From contig NZ_CP040093.1 of assembly GCF_006016075.1 (NCBI RefSeq), positions 124,001 through 188,000 on the forward strand: a stretch of DNA of 64,000 nucleotides. The letters run 5' to 3'. The notes beneath the pieces are model-generated. The model worked only from the letters and a program-made list of their open reading frames with translations, did not search any database and was not told where the DNA came from. Of this stretch, positions 15,596 to 25,056 are shown in pieces; positions within the stretch are counted from its first letter, which is position 1; each line of letters opens with the position of its first letter. The stretch is from Caloramator sp. E03 (GTDB taxonomy: Bacteria; Bacillota; Clostridia; Clostridiales; Caloramatoraceae). The position numbers and the translations under genes are program-made.

Positions 15596-16656
15596 TAGTT
15601 ATCATCTCCCAGTACCAGTTTCAATAGCCTATCTTTGTTTGCTTCTTCAATATCTTCAGGTACATTTTGTCCTGTAGTAATAAATGAAATTGGTACATTC
15701 CCATAAAAGCAGCTTGTTAATATTGATCCATAAGTAAGCGTTTCATCGACCTTTGTTAATATTAAGCTGTTATAATTTACAGTCTTATAATTTTCAATAA
15801 TCTTTTTAATGTCGCCTTGCTTTGTAGTCATGCTAAGAACAAGATGAACTATATCAGCATTAATCGTTTCAACATATTTTCTAGTTTCTGATATCTGCAT
15901 CATGTTTTTACAATTTCTTCCTGTAGTATCTATTAAAATAACATCACATTCCTTCATTTCATCAATTGCCTTAGGAATGTCCTTTATTGAAAGGGCAACT
16001 TTAAAAGGGATTCCAAGGATATCAGAGTAAGTTTTTAACTGTTCAACAGCTCCAATCCTATAAGTGTCAATTGTTATAAGCCCCACCTTTTTTTGTTGAT
16101 ATAAACTATACATACTTGCAATTTTTGCTATGGTTGTTGTCTTGCCAACACCTGTTGGCCCTATAAAAACCTGAAGCCTGCAATCTTTTTTTTCATTAAT
16201 TTTAATTATCTTTTCAATTATTAATTTAATTTCTTTTTCAATTTTTTTGCTACTAAGCTTTTTATTTCCATTATTTTCTTTAATGGCATTATAAATATCT
16301 TCTATTATTTCTATTGGTATATCATTTTCTAAAAGCCTTTGCTTAGTTTTACTTCTATCTTGAGTCTTTATTTTAGATTGCTCCTTTTGGCCTAAAAGAG
16401 ATGCCATCATCTCCTTTAACTCGTTTATTTCCTTTTGAAGACTTTCATTTTTATCTTTATCAGAGTTTTCCTTACTTTTTTTAGATTTATCATCAGCAGC
16501 AGCCGTAACTTCAATTTTTTTAGGTTTTATAAAACCTATTATTCCTTTCTGTCTTATCTTCCTTTGACTTACTATTACAGCATCATTGCCAAGTTCATAT
16601 CTTATCCTTGTCATAGCTTCATTCATATTATCAACAATGTATCTTTTAATTATCAT
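15595..16656 (-). CDS. flhF: FlhF, SRP-type GTPase for flagellar placement
   Basis: A 353-residue GTPase related to Ffh/FtsY. Residues 1-80 form the basic FlhF-specific B domain beginning MIIKRYIVDNMNEAM. A helical N domain follows. The G domain has the P-loop GPTGVGKTTTIAKIA, LITIDTYRIGAVEQL, and DTTGRN. FlhF recruits early flagellar components to the assembly site, and its GTP hydrolysis is stimulated by FlhG. Start and stop overlap the neighbouring flhA and flhG genes by 1-4 bases, so the three are translationally linked. Confidence 0.95.
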   Translation of the reverse strand: MIIKRYIVDNMNEAMTRIRYELGNDAVIVSQRKIRQKGIIGFIKPKKIEVTAAADDKSKKSKENSDKDKNESLQKEINELKEMMASLLGQKEQSKIKTQDRSKTKQRLLENDIPIEIIEDIYNAIKENNGNKKLSSKKIEKEIKLIIEKIIKINEKKDCRLQVFIGPTGVGKTTTIAKIASMYSLYQQKKVGLITIDTYRIGAVEQLKTYSDILGIPFKVALSIKDIPKAIDEMKECDVILIDTTGRNCKNMMQISETRKYVETINADIVHLVLSMTTKQGDIKKIIENYKTVNYNSLILTKVDETLTYGSILTSCFYGNVPISFITTGQNVPEDIEEANKDRLLKLVLGDDN

Positions 16657-18713
16657 ATAGCCACCATCCCTACGGTTTCTATTTGTACATCAGTTGGTAT
16701 TTCATTCATTGATAATACTGTAAGATTTTGAAATACAATCTCTGTTAGTTTTCTAAATACAGGTCTTATCCTTGGGGAACATAGTACAACTGGTTGTCCA
16801 TTATTAAAATTGCTTGTTTCTATGCACATTTTAATCGACTCAAATATCCTTTTAGTTGTATCCGGATCAAGGGCAGGATAGGAACCTTGATATGTTTTTT
16901 GTATACTATCTCCAATTAACTGCTCAATTTCAGGATGAAGTGTCAGTACTCTTATACAATTATTTTCATCAACAAGATTTTTGCATATAGTTCTTCCTAA
17001 GGAAAACCTTACATATTCTGTTAAAAGCTCAACATCCTTTGTATTTACGCCGTTATCCGCTAAAGTTTCAAATATTGTTACAAGATCTCTAATTGGAACT
17101 CTCTCCTTAAGTAAGTTTTGAAGAACCTTCTGTATTTCACCTAAAGTTAATATGTTAGGTATAAGCTCTTCTACAACTGCACTATAGTTTTCTTTAAGAT
17201 TATCAATTAGCATTTTAACTTCCTGTCTTCCTAAAAGCTCATAGGAATGACTTTTTATTATTTCAGTTAAATGGGTAACAAGCACTGTAGTTGGATCAAC
17301 AACAGTTATTCCATTAAATTCAGCTTCTTCCTTCCTACTTTCAGGAATCCAAACCGCTGGTAGGCCAAATGTAGGTTCAACTGTCTTTATACCATCTATA
17401 TTAATTCCTTCCCCTGTTGCATCTATTGCAAGATAGTGGTTACAAAATATTTCACCTTTTCCAACAGGTATGCCTTTTATTTTTATACAATACTCATTTG
17501 TTGCAAGCTGAAGGTTATCTCTAATTCTTATAGGTTGAACTATTATTCCCATTTCAATTGCACATTGACGCCTTACTCCTGCAATTCTATCAAGCAAGTC
17601 ACCACCATTTGCCATATCTGCTAGAGGTATAAGGCCATAACCTATTTCTATTTCAAGAGGTTCTACATTTAAAAGATGAATAACATTTTCTGGTTCACTT
17701 TTTTCAACTTTCGTATTTTTTGTCATCGCAACTTCTTTAATAGCCTCTTTTTGTTTCTCTTCTTTTATTAAAAAGTATGATAGTCCTCCACAAAGTACTG
17801 ACATAAATAAAAATGCAGCCTTTGGTAATGATGGAATAAGTGATAATAAAAATAGTATGCCCGATGAGATTGCAAGCACCTTTGGATAAGATGTTATCTG
17901 CTTTGTAAATTCCTTACCAAATGAAGTATCACTTGCTGATCTTGTAACAATAATACCAGACGCAGTTGATATAAGTAGTGCAGGTATCTGGCTTACAAGA
18001 CCATCACCAACAGTTAGCAGCGCATATCTTGTCAATGCTTCCATAGCTGACATATTATGAAATAAAATCCCTATTACTATACCTCCTAAAATATTTATAA
18101 CAACTATAACAATACCGGCTATAGCATCGCCTTTAACGAATTTACTTGCTCCATCCATTGCTCCATAAAAGTCAGCTTCCAGCTGAAGCTTTTTTCTCCT
18201 GTCCTTTGCTTCTGCTTCACTTATAATTCCTGCATTAAGGTCTGCATCAATGCTCATCTGCTTCCCTGGCATTGCATCAAGTGTAAACCTTGCAGCAACT
18301 TCAGCAACTCTTCCAGCACCATTAGTTATTACAACAAATTGAATAATAACTATAATTATAAATAATATAAATCCAACAACATAGTTTCCACCTACAACAA
18401 AATTTCCAAAGGCTTCTATTATCTTTCCTCCTTGAGCTTGTCCTAAAATAAGCCTTGTAGAGGAAATGTTAAGCCCTAATCTGAAAAGGGTTGTAATAAG
18501 GAGGAGTGTCGGGAATATTGAAAACTCCAAAACTTCAGTTGTAAACATTGTAAGAAGCATTATCGTTAATGAAAAGGAAAGATTAAAAGCAAGCAATATA
18601 TCAAGCATCCACGTTTTAAGTGGTATTATTATCATAAGTACTATTAAGATAACTGCAACTGCAACTATAATATCTGTGCTTTTAGAAAGATTAAATTTTT
18701 TGTCATTAGCCAT
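16653..18713 (-). CDS. flhA: FlhA, flagellar export gate protein
   Basis: A 686-residue FHIPEP-family protein. Residues 1-330 hold about eight membrane helices, and the signature MPGKQMSIDADLNAG lies in the cytoplasmic loop between them. The C-terminal half is the cytosolic ring domain that docks chaperone-substrate complexes and FliI/FliJ. It forms the nonameric export gate with FlhB. Spacing is 11 bases from fliR-flhB and a 4-base overlap with flhF. Length and motif order are normal for the family. Confidence 0.97.
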   Translation of the reverse strand: MANDKKFNLSKSTDIIVAVAVILIVLMIIIPLKTWMLDILLAFNLSFSLTIMLLTMFTTEVLEFSIFPTLLLITTLFRLGLNISSTRLILGQAQGGKIIEAFGNFVVGGNYVVGFILFIIIVIIQFVVITNGAGRVAEVAARFTLDAMPGKQMSIDADLNAGIISEAEAKDRRKKLQLEADFYGAMDGASKFVKGDAIAGIVIVVINILGGIVIGILFHNMSAMEALTRYALLTVGDGLVSQIPALLISTASGIIVTRSASDTSFGKEFTKQITSYPKVLAISSGILFLLSLIPSLPKAAFLFMSVLCGGLSYFLIKEEKQKEAIKEVAMTKNTKVEKSEPENVIHLLNVEPLEIEIGYGLIPLADMANGGDLLDRIAGVRRQCAIEMGIIVQPIRIRDNLQLATNEYCIKIKGIPVGKGEIFCNHYLAIDATGEGINIDGIKTVEPTFGLPAVWIPESRKEEAEFNGITVVDPTTVLVTHLTEIIKSHSYELLGRQEVKMLIDNLKENYSAVVEELIPNILTLGEIQKVLQNLLKERVPIRDLVTIFETLADNGVNTKDVELLTEYVRFSLGRTICKNLVDENNCIRVLTLHPEIEQLIGDSIQKTYQGSYPALDPDTTKRIFESIKMCIETSNFNNGQPVVLCSPRIRPVFRKLTEIVFQNLTVLSMNEIPTDVQIETVGMVAI

Positions 18714-18724
18714 TTACTTCACCC

Positions 18725-20548
18725 TCAATTATTTTTAATGCTGTAAATATAAGCAATAATTTCTGCAACCGCCTGATAAAGTTCATAAGGAATTACATCA
18801 TCAATTTCTACCTTTGAATAAATAGTCCTTGCAAGATCCTTATTTTCAACTATAGGAACATTATTTTTTTTTGCAATTTCTTTTATTTTTTGTGCTACAA
18901 GATCACAGCCCTTTGCAACAACCCTTGGAGCTGGATCCTTTTCCCTTTCATACCTTAGTGCAACAGCAAAATGAGTAGGATTTGTAATTACAACCGTTGC
19001 TTTGGGAACCTCATGCATCATTCTTCTCATTGCAAGCTCCCTTTGCTTTTGCTTAATTCTTGACTTTATCTGAGGATCTCCTTCCATCTGTTTTAACTCT
19101 TCTTTTACTTCTTGTTTTGTCATCCTTAAATCCTTTTTATACTGCCTTTTTTGAAATATATAATCAAATATCCCGATTGCAAACAGAAAAATTACAAGTC
19201 TTACAAGCTGTGCATCAACTATGCTTTTAACAAAAGGATATATACCATTTGGATTAAGATCTGATGTTTTTAAAATGTCACTCAACTTTGTTTTTATATA
19301 ACTAAAAACTACATAAGATATTATTCCAATTTTTAAAATCGATTTTATAAGTTCAAAATAAGTCCTTTTATTAAAAAATCTTTTCATTCCCTCAATAGGA
19401 TTAATTCTTTCAAATTTAAATTTTAAACTCTCATTAGTTAATATCAAACCCATTTGTGAAATATTTGCTATGATACCAAGTAACATAACCGTAAATACTA
19501 TTGGCATTGCAGCTAAAAAACCGTTTTTTAATCCAAATAAAACTACATTATTAAGTTTTTGAATACTTAAATCTTCCTTAGTTATATATTTAAAGCTTTG
19601 TATTAAAAAATTTCTTCCGTTTTTATAATATAATTCTCCAATAATAGATAAAAGTATTGTAACTCCAAGAAGAATAATTGCTGAATTTAAATCTATGCTC
19701 TTTGGAACTTGTCCTTTCTTTTTGGCCTCCTGCAATTTTTTTGCTGTGGGCTCTTCAGTTTTATCGTCAGATGCAAATAGCATTATAAAAGGTATGGCAT
19801 TTAGTATTTTTATAAAATTACCTGACATATTTTCAAAAACTTTTACATAAATATGTAAAAGCCCCGGCAATATTGCAGATATTACTGTAATTCCAACTAA
19901 AATTTTTGCAGGAAGACTTAACATAAAAATATTAAGCTGCGGTACCGTCCTTGATAGAAGACCTAAGGTAAAATCAGTAATAAAAATCACAATAACAATA
20001 GGTGCTGCAAGCTGCATAGCAATATAAAAGCTTTTTGAAAAAATGCTAATAAGTACAGGAAAATAATTTAAGTTTATTACACTTTTGCCTATAGGAACTA
20101 CTTCAAAGCTTTTTATAATTGCCGATATAATGATATGATGAAAATTAAAAGTTAAAAAAATTATTATTGCAAACCAATTAAAAAATCTTTCAAGAGGTGT
20201 AGAATTTCCCGCAGTTGATGGATCATAATATTGGGACATTGAAAAGCCTATTGTAAAATCCATAAGCTGCGCTGAAACCCTCACAGCATTAAATATTAAA
20301 GTTGCTACATAACCAATTAAAACCCCTATAAATATCTCTATTGCAACTGAAATTACAAGCTCTGTTAGAGTATGAGGTATATAAAATTCAGTAGAATTAA
20401 TTGTTGGTGATATTATAAGTCCTATTGATAAAGAAAGCCCAACTTTTAAAAGTGCTGGTATTTGTCTTACTGAAAATATAGGCGAAGATACAAGCATAGA
20501 GACTATCCTTACTGTTGACAATAAATAAACTATAAAATTTTGTTCCAT
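18725..20548 (-). CDS. fliR-flhB: FliR-FlhB fusion, flagellar export gate
   Basis: A single 607-residue frame. Residues 1 to about 255 are FliR, with several membrane helices and the usual ending near LNAIPFIML. The rest, starting at DDKTEEPTAKKLQEAKKKGQ, is a complete FlhB with four membrane helices. The FlhB self-cleavage motif NPTH is at 523-526 in VVITNPTHFAVALRYE, so switching of substrate specificity should work. Natural FliR-FlhB fusions are known in Clostridium and are functional. There is no internal stop, frameshift or SD at the junction. No separate fliR or flhB gene exists in the window. Confidence 0.95.
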   Translation of the reverse strand: MEQNFIVYLLSTVRIVSMLVSSPIFSVRQIPALLKVGLSLSIGLIISPTINSTEFYIPHTLTELVISVAIEIFIGVLIGYVATLIFNAVRVSAQLMDFTIGFSMSQYYDPSTAGNSTPLERFFNWFAIIIFLTFNFHHIIISAIIKSFEVVPIGKSVINLNYFPVLISIFSKSFYIAMQLAAPIVIVIFITDFTLGLLSRTVPQLNIFMLSLPAKILVGITVISAILPGLLHIYVKVFENMSGNFIKILNAIPFIMLFASDDKTEEPTAKKLQEAKKKGQVPKSIDLNSAIILLGVTILLSIIGELYYKNGRNFLIQSFKYITKEDLSIQKLNNVVLFGLKNGFLAAMPIVFTVMLLGIIANISQMGLILTNESLKFKFERINPIEGMKRFFNKRTYFELIKSILKIGIISYVVFSYIKTKLSDILKTSDLNPNGIYPFVKSIVDAQLVRLVIFLFAIGIFDYIFQKRQYKKDLRMTKQEVKEELKQMEGDPQIKSRIKQKQRELAMRRMMHEVPKATVVITNPTHFAVALRYEREKDPAPRVVAKGCDLVAQKIKEIAKKNNVPIVENKDLARTIYSKVEIDDVIPYELYQAVAEIIAYIYSIKNN

Positions 20549-20556
20549 TAAATCAC

Positions 20557-20826
20557 CTATCTTACAATAAGGGTTATATAACTGAACATTTCCTGAATAA
20601 ATTTAACCAATGTCTTAAGCATCCATGCTCCAAATACCAGAAAAAGCACTATAGATGTCAATATCTTTGGTACAAAAGTTAAAGTCTGCTCTTGAATTTG
20701 TGTTGCAGCTTGAAAAATTCCAACCAAAAGTCCAATAACCATAGAAGCTATTAATACTGGTGCTGCAATTTTGACTGCCGTAATTATTGCTTGTTTCCCT
20801 ATTGCTAACACAAAGGACTCTGTCAT
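20557..20826 (-). CDS. fliQ: FliQ, flagellar export gate subunit
   Basis: An 89-residue protein with two membrane helices (about 15-38 and 50-75), the normal size and shape of FliQ. The segment TAVKIAAPVLIASMVIGLL with QAATQIQEQTLTFVPKI is typical. FliP, FliQ and FliR build the helical core of the type III gate. The genes are in the order fliP-fliQ-fliR, with gaps of about 10 bases. Confidence 0.95.
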   Translation of the reverse strand: MTESFVLAIGKQAIITAVKIAAPVLIASMVIGLLVGIFQAATQIQEQTLTFVPKILTSIVLFLVFGAWMLKTLVKFIQEMFSYITLIVR

Positions 20827-20836
20827 AAAATTCCTC

Positions 20837-21601
20837 CTAAATGAAACTTTGGATTAAAGCCTTAACAATAAGATGCCACCCATCTGCAAGAACGAAAAGC
20901 AGAATCTTAAAAGGAAGGGATATAGTTACCGGTGGAAGCATAAACATCCCCATAGACATTAAAATACTTGCTACCACCATGTCAATTACAATAAAAGGAA
21001 CATATATCAAAAATCCCATTTGAAAAGCGGTTTTAAGCTCACTTATAACAAAAGAGGGTATTAAAATCTTAAAGGGTACTTCATACCTATCCTTTGGCTT
21101 TTCTATATTTGCAGCTGTATAAAACAAAGCTATATCCTTTTCACGGGTTTGCTTTAGCATAAAATCCTTAATCGGTTTGCTACCTATTTCAATGGCCTTA
21201 TCCTGAGTAATCTCTCCTTTTAAGTATGGCTGTATAGCCTCATTATTAACCTTTGTATAAACTGGAGACATTATAAATATAGTCATAAAAAGTGCAAGTC
21301 CAATCAATATTTGATTTGGAGGAGATTGCTGTGTTGAAAGCGCATTCCTCACAAACCCAAAAACAATTATTATCCTTGTAAAAGAAGTCATCATAAGAAC
21401 CATTGCAGGTATAAAAGTTAAAGAAGTTAAAAGTAATAATAGCTTTATATTATCAACATATTCCTTTGGAGTCTTTGAACTATCAACTGATAATGTAACC
21501 TTAGGTATTTGTATATTATTTGGTTCAGCATAAGCTGTTACACAAATTAGTAATGTGAACATTAAAACAAAGTATATTATTTTATTTAGCCTTCTATTCA
21601 T
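20837..21601 (-). CDS. fliP: FliP, flagellar export gate subunit
   Basis: A 254-residue protein with a cleavable-type N-terminal signal (positively charged MNRRLNK, then hydrophobic to about residue 25, ending TAYAEPN). The family core FTRIIIVFGFVRNALSTQQSPPNQILIGLALF (quoted parts: FTRIIIVFGFVRNAL and QQSPPNQILIGLALF) is present, with the C-terminal segment MGMFMLPPVTISLPFKI. It pentamerises as the export pore. It overlaps fliO by 8 bases and lies 10 bases before fliQ. Confidence 0.96.
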   Translation of the reverse strand: MNRRLNKIIYFVLMFTLLICVTAYAEPNNIQIPKVTLSVDSSKTPKEYVDNIKLLLLLTSLTFIPAMVLMMTSFTRIIIVFGFVRNALSTQQSPPNQILIGLALFMTIFIMSPVYTKVNNEAIQPYLKGEITQDKAIEIGSKPIKDFMLKQTREKDIALFYTAANIEKPKDRYEVPFKILIPSFVISELKTAFQMGFLIYVPFIVIDMVVASILMSMGMFMLPPVTISLPFKILLFVLADGWHLIVKALIQSFI

Positions 21602-21932
21602 TATTGCTCTTCCTCTTTAGAAAATTTAATTTGATTATATCACTCTTATAGGAATTATCTTTATAATTAGATATAGCATCCTTATCAAGCTCTAATAATA
21701 TCTTAACTTCATTATTCGTATTTGATATAACATACACTTTATCTAATATAGATACAACTGATATAAAAACATTTTGAGAAAGGTTTGTTCTTTCATAAAC
21801 TTTAATTATCCTTCCACTATTTACATTTTTTATATATTTACTTCCGAACCTGAAAACTCCATATATTAAAAAGATAATCATCGGAAGTAAAATTATAATC
21901 TTTAATGCATCTAAAGCAAAACTATAGTCCAT
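21594..21932 (-). CDS. fliO: FliO/FliZ-family flagellar membrane protein
   Basis: A 112-residue protein with one N-terminal membrane helix (LKIIILLPMIIFLIYGVFRF) and a small basic cytosolic domain. FliO is poorly conserved in sequence, so the call rests on length, topology and position directly before fliP, with which it overlaps by 8 bases. FliO assists assembly and stability of the FliP ring. In Gram-positive bacteria this gene is often named fliZ. Confidence 0.8.
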   Translation of the reverse strand: MDYSFALDALKIIILLPMIIFLIYGVFRFGSKYIKNVNSGRIIKVYERTNLSQNVFISVVSILDKVYVISNTNNEVKILLELDKDAISNYKDNSYKSDIIKLNFLKRKSNNE

Positions 21933-21947
21933 TCAATCACCTGCAAA

Positions 21948-22382
21948 CTATTGAATTATTATATCGTAAAAATATACATGTGTAACTACTGGATCTCCTA
22001 GAACATCGTTTATTTGTTTTAAAAGCTCATCCCTGATTTTATTAAGCCCATCCTTTTGAAAATCACTGGATTTTTTTGTTCTAAGATATGAATTTATCTT
22101 ATCCCTTATTTGAGGCATAACAGCATTTATATCATTCTCTGCACCTTTTTTAGTATAACCAAGGCTAATTTTTGTTTTTAAATAAACTCTTGTATCTTCA
22201 TCAGCTAAATTAACTATTATATCATCTACTGAAACAGTACTTTCTACAACTTTTTGAGGCTGATTTTTAGCCTTTAATTTAGAATAGTAGCTATATCCAA
22301 AAAATGCTGCAATGCCTACTGCAATTACTAAAAGTATTATAAGAAGAATCATAATAATCTTATTGCTCTTTTTATCGCTCAT
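21948..22382 (-). CDS. fliL: FliL, basal-body-associated stator regulator
   Basis: A 144-residue protein with a single N-terminal membrane helix (IIMILLIILLVIAVGIAAFF) and an extracytoplasmic domain with the FliL pattern VSVDDIIVNLADEDTRVYLK and IRDKINSYLRTK. FliL forms rings around stator units and increases motor torque in other species. Its ATG overlaps the motB stop, coupling it to the stator genes. Confidence 0.93.
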   Translation of the reverse strand: MSDKKSNKIIMILLIILLVIAVGIAAFFGYSYYSKLKAKNQPQKVVESTVSVDDIIVNLADEDTRVYLKTKISLGYTKKGAENDINAVMPQIRDKINSYLRTKKSSDFQKDGLNKIRDELLKQINDVLGDPVVTHVYFYDIIIQ

Positions 22383-23131
22383 TTTTTATTCTCCTTCTCT
22401 GATGTAACTATTAGTATATTAACTCTCCTATTCTTTTGCCTTCCCTCTGCTGTTGAATTTGTATCTATGGGCTTAAATTCCCCACAGCCTACAGCCATAA
22501 ATTTTGTTGGATTTAGCTTCCTTACCTCTGTAAAATACCTCACTACCTTTACAGCCCTATCTGTGGAAAGTTCCCAGTTAGTCTGATAGTATCCTCTATT
22601 TATAGGGACGTTATCTGTATGTCCTTCTACTATTACTTCATTTGGGAAACTACTTAAAAGCTCAGATATCTTTTCAAGAAGTGGAAAGCTCTCTTTTTTT
22701 ATTTGTGCACTTCCAGAATCAAATAAAATCTTTTCCTGAAGCTCAATAACTACTCCTCTTGCATCTTGTTTTATACTTACTTTACCTTGTAGCTTATTAG
22801 CCTTTATAAAATTTTCTACTTGCTTGTATATTTTCTCTGTTTCATTTATTTTTACATTATCTAAGCTTATATCCCCACTGCTATCTTTTTCTAAAGCTGG
22901 ATTAGCCTCTACAGGGGTTGGAGCAATGTTACCTCCATTTACTATGTAGCCTGACGTTGCTCCAAAGGATTTTGCAAGGGACATAGCTATTGCCTTAAAT
23001 TTAATATTATCAATCTGTGAAAAGGAATAAAGAAGTACGAAAAATGTTAATATTAAAGTTACCATATCTGAATATGTAGTAAGCCATTCCTGGCTTATCT
23101 GCTTTTTTTCAACTTCCTTCTTCTTACTCAT
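22379..23131 (-). CDS. motB: MotB, stator subunit anchoring to peptidoglycan
   Basis: A 250-residue protein with one membrane helix starting TYSDMVTLILTFFVLLYSF. The proton- or ion-binding aspartate is Asp22 in this motif. A plug/linker region follows, then an OmpA-like peptidoglycan-binding domain (about 120-240) with EVIVEGHTDNVPI and ELSTDRAVKVVRYF. The pair with MotA overlaps by 8 bases. Ion specificity (proton or sodium) cannot be decided safely from this sequence. Confidence 0.96.
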   Translation of the reverse strand: MSKKKEVEKKQISQEWLTTYSDMVTLILTFFVLLYSFSQIDNIKFKAIAMSLAKSFGATSGYIVNGGNIAPTPVEANPALEKDSSGDISLDNVKINETEKIYKQVENFIKANKLQGKVSIKQDARGVVIELQEKILFDSGSAQIKKESFPLLEKISELLSSFPNEVIVEGHTDNVPINRGYYQTNWELSTDRAVKVVRYFTEVRKLNPTKFMAVGCGEFKPIDTNSTAEGRQKNRRVNILIVTSEKENKK

Positions 23132-23951
23132 TTTCAGTCACCATGCTTCCCTGCTGGTTTTCTTTAATCATCTTAAGTTTTTCTACAGGGGATAAATATG
23201 TCTTTAGCTTGTCCTCAACAATCCTTGGGTTAACTCCTGCTTGTATCGATAATATTCCCTCTAACATCATCTCCCTAATCTTTGCTTCCTTTTCACTTTT
23301 AAGCTCAAGCTTTCCTGCTAAAGGTCCAAATATAAAGTTAGCCATTACTGAACCATAGAAAGAAGTTATTATAGCTTTACTCATACCAGGCCCTAAAGCT
23401 TTTGGATCGTTTAAATTTGCAAGCATCTGAACAAGTCCTATTAAAGTTCCTATCATTCCATAGGCTGGTCCATAACCTGCCCATGATTTTAATATATTTA
23501 TTCCTTCTGAATGCCTTCTTTGCATTTCATAAGTTTCAAGCTCCAATATTTCTCTTATAGTTTCAGGTTCTATTCCATCAACTACCATTTGAATTCCATT
23601 TTTCAAGAAATCATCATCTATATTTTGAATTTCATCCTCAAGGGATAACAATCCTTCTCTTCTTGCCTTTTTTGACAACTCAACAAACTTATTAATAATT
23701 TCTAATTGTGGTATGCTTTTATCAAAGAATGCATTTTTTATCATGGCTGGAAGCTTTTTAACAGCTTCCAGCGGATATGCAATAAGTATTGTAAAAAAGG
23801 AACCTCCAACAGTTATAAAAATCGAAGGCAAATCCCAAAACAGTTTAAGACCGCTTAATGTTATCTTTCCATTATTCATAGCCATACCAATTAATATAAC
23901 AATAAACCCAAGCCCTAGTCCTATTGTTGTTGATATGTCCTTTTTCTTCAT
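23124..23951 (-). CDS. motA: MotA, flagellar stator protein
   Basis: A 275-residue membrane protein with four helices and a large cytoplasmic loop. Conserved features include GTLIGLVQMLANLNDPKALG and GPAYGMIGTLIG in helix 3, and SFYGSVMANFIFGPLAGKL in helix 4. The cytoplasmic loop touches FliG and produces torque. It starts 4 bases inside the end of flbD and overlaps motB, forming a flbD-motA-motB-fliL block. Confidence 0.96.
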   Translation of the reverse strand: MKKKDISTTIGLGLGFIVILIGMAMNNGKITLSGLKLFWDLPSIFITVGGSFFTILIAYPLEAVKKLPAMIKNAFFDKSIPQLEIINKFVELSKKARREGLLSLEDEIQNIDDDFLKNGIQMVVDGIEPETIREILELETYEMQRRHSEGINILKSWAGYGPAYGMIGTLIGLVQMLANLNDPKALGPGMSKAIITSFYGSVMANFIFGPLAGKLELKSEKEAKIREMMLEGILSIQAGVNPRIVEDKLKTYLSPVEKLKMIKENQQGSMVTENE

Positions 23952-24151
23952 TTTATTACCTCCGGATTGCCTATTGTATATCTTCTTTTAAATTCTACTA
24001 TCCTATTTATTATTTCCTCCGGAGTTTCCATTACAACAAACTTCTTTCCAGTTGTAAGAGTAATTACCGTATCCGGAGTAACTTCTATTTTCTCAATCAA
24101 ATCATTATTTAAATAAAATATTTTGTGATTAAAACCTGTAAGCATAATCAT
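23948..24151 (-). CDS. flbD: FlbD-family small flagellar protein
   Basis: A 67-residue protein of the FlbD/SwrD type: MLTGFNHKIFYLNNDLIEKI followed by TPDTVITLTTGKKFVV and an EEIINRIVEFKRR helix. In Bacillus subtilis the homologue SwrD raises motor power by supporting stator function. Here the gene is fused by a 4-base overlap to motA, which fits a stator role. AGAGGTT lies before the ATG at 24151; a second ATG two codons on is also possible. Confidence 0.9.
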   Translation of the reverse strand: MIMLTGFNHKIFYLNNDLIEKIEVTPDTVITLTTGKKFVVMETPEEIINRIVEFKRRYTIGNPEVIK

Positions 24152-24165
24152 AAATTATAACCTCT

Positions 24166-25056
24166 TTATCTCTTTAAATTAAGCAGTTCCTGGAGCATCT
24201 CATCTGAGGTAGTAATTGTTCTTGAATTTGCCTGAAAGGCTCTGCTTGTTATTATCATTTCAGTAAATTCATTTGCAAGATCAACATTGGACATTTCAAG
24301 CAGCCCTTGCTGTATGTTGCCATAGCCTGATGATGTTGCAGTACCAAATTCGGCAGCTCCTGAGTTTGATGATTCTTTATATGAATTTCCACCAAGTTTT
24401 GTTAAACCAGCAGGATTCTGAAAATTAGCAAGTGTTATTATACCTACTTCTACTGTTTTATCCCCATAAATCGCCTTAATCTTGCCATCCTGATCTATAC
24501 TAAAACTTGTCAATTTAGAATCAACTCCATCAACAGACGCTTCAAGAGGAATTCTTATATTATCCAAACTAGAAATAGGATTTGGAACTGTTATAGCAGC
24601 TGACGAACTTAGATTTGGAGGACTTGCTGTAATATTACTTGCTGTAAGCCCCATTACATGATAACCTTCTGATGTTACTAGATATCCATTCTTATCTATT
24701 GAAAAAGAACCATCTCTCGTATACCTTGTCTCATTTCCATCAGAAATTACAAAAAAGCCATTTCCTTCAATAGCAAGGTCTGTTGATCTGCCAGTTGACT
24801 GAAGTGCACCCTGATTCATATTTGTATCAACTGCTGCTATTGCAACGCCAAGTCCTACCTGCTTTGGATTTATTCCACCTTTTCCACTAGCTGAATCACT
24901 TGCACCTTGAAGAGTTTGATTTAACATATCTTTAAATGTTACCCTTGCACCTTTAAAAGCAGTTGTATTAACATTAGCAATATTGTTTCCTATAACATCA
25001 AGCTTTGTCTGCTGATTTCTCATTCCACTTACACCTGAAAAAAGTGATCTTAACAT
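24166..25056 (-). CDS. flgE: FlgE, flagellar hook protein
   Basis: A 296-residue hook-family protein beginning MLRSLFSGVSGMRNQQTKLD with the rod signature NNIANVNTTAFKGARVTF. The centre carries TDLAIEGNGFFVIS, and the C-terminus ends SNVDLANEFTEMIITSRAFQ. At 296 residues it is a short hook protein; the variable outer domain is reduced. It follows fliK, flgD and the TIGR02530-type gene, the standard hook gene order. A GC-rich leader of about 70 bases separates it from the previous gene in an operon otherwise packed within 20 bases. Confidence 0.92.
   Translation of the reverse strand: MLRSLFSGVSGMRNQQTKLDVIGNNIANVNTTAFKGARVTFKDMLNQTLQGASDSASGKGGINPKQVGLGVAIAAVDTNMNQGALQSTGRSTDLAIEGNGFFVISDGNETRYTRDGSFSIDKNGYLVTSEGYHVMGLTASNITASPPNLSSSAAITVPNPISSLDNIRIPLEASVDGVDSKLTSFSIDQDGKIKAIYGDKTVEVGIITLANFQNPAGLTKLGGNSYKESSNSGAAEFGTATSSGYGNIQQGLLEMSNVDLANEFTEMIITSRAFQANSRTITTSDEMLQELLNLKR

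Noticed and set aside
18725-20548. FliR-FlhB joint as a frameshift or assembly error
   Set aside because: The frame is continuous, both halves are full length, and the same fusion is known from Clostridium.
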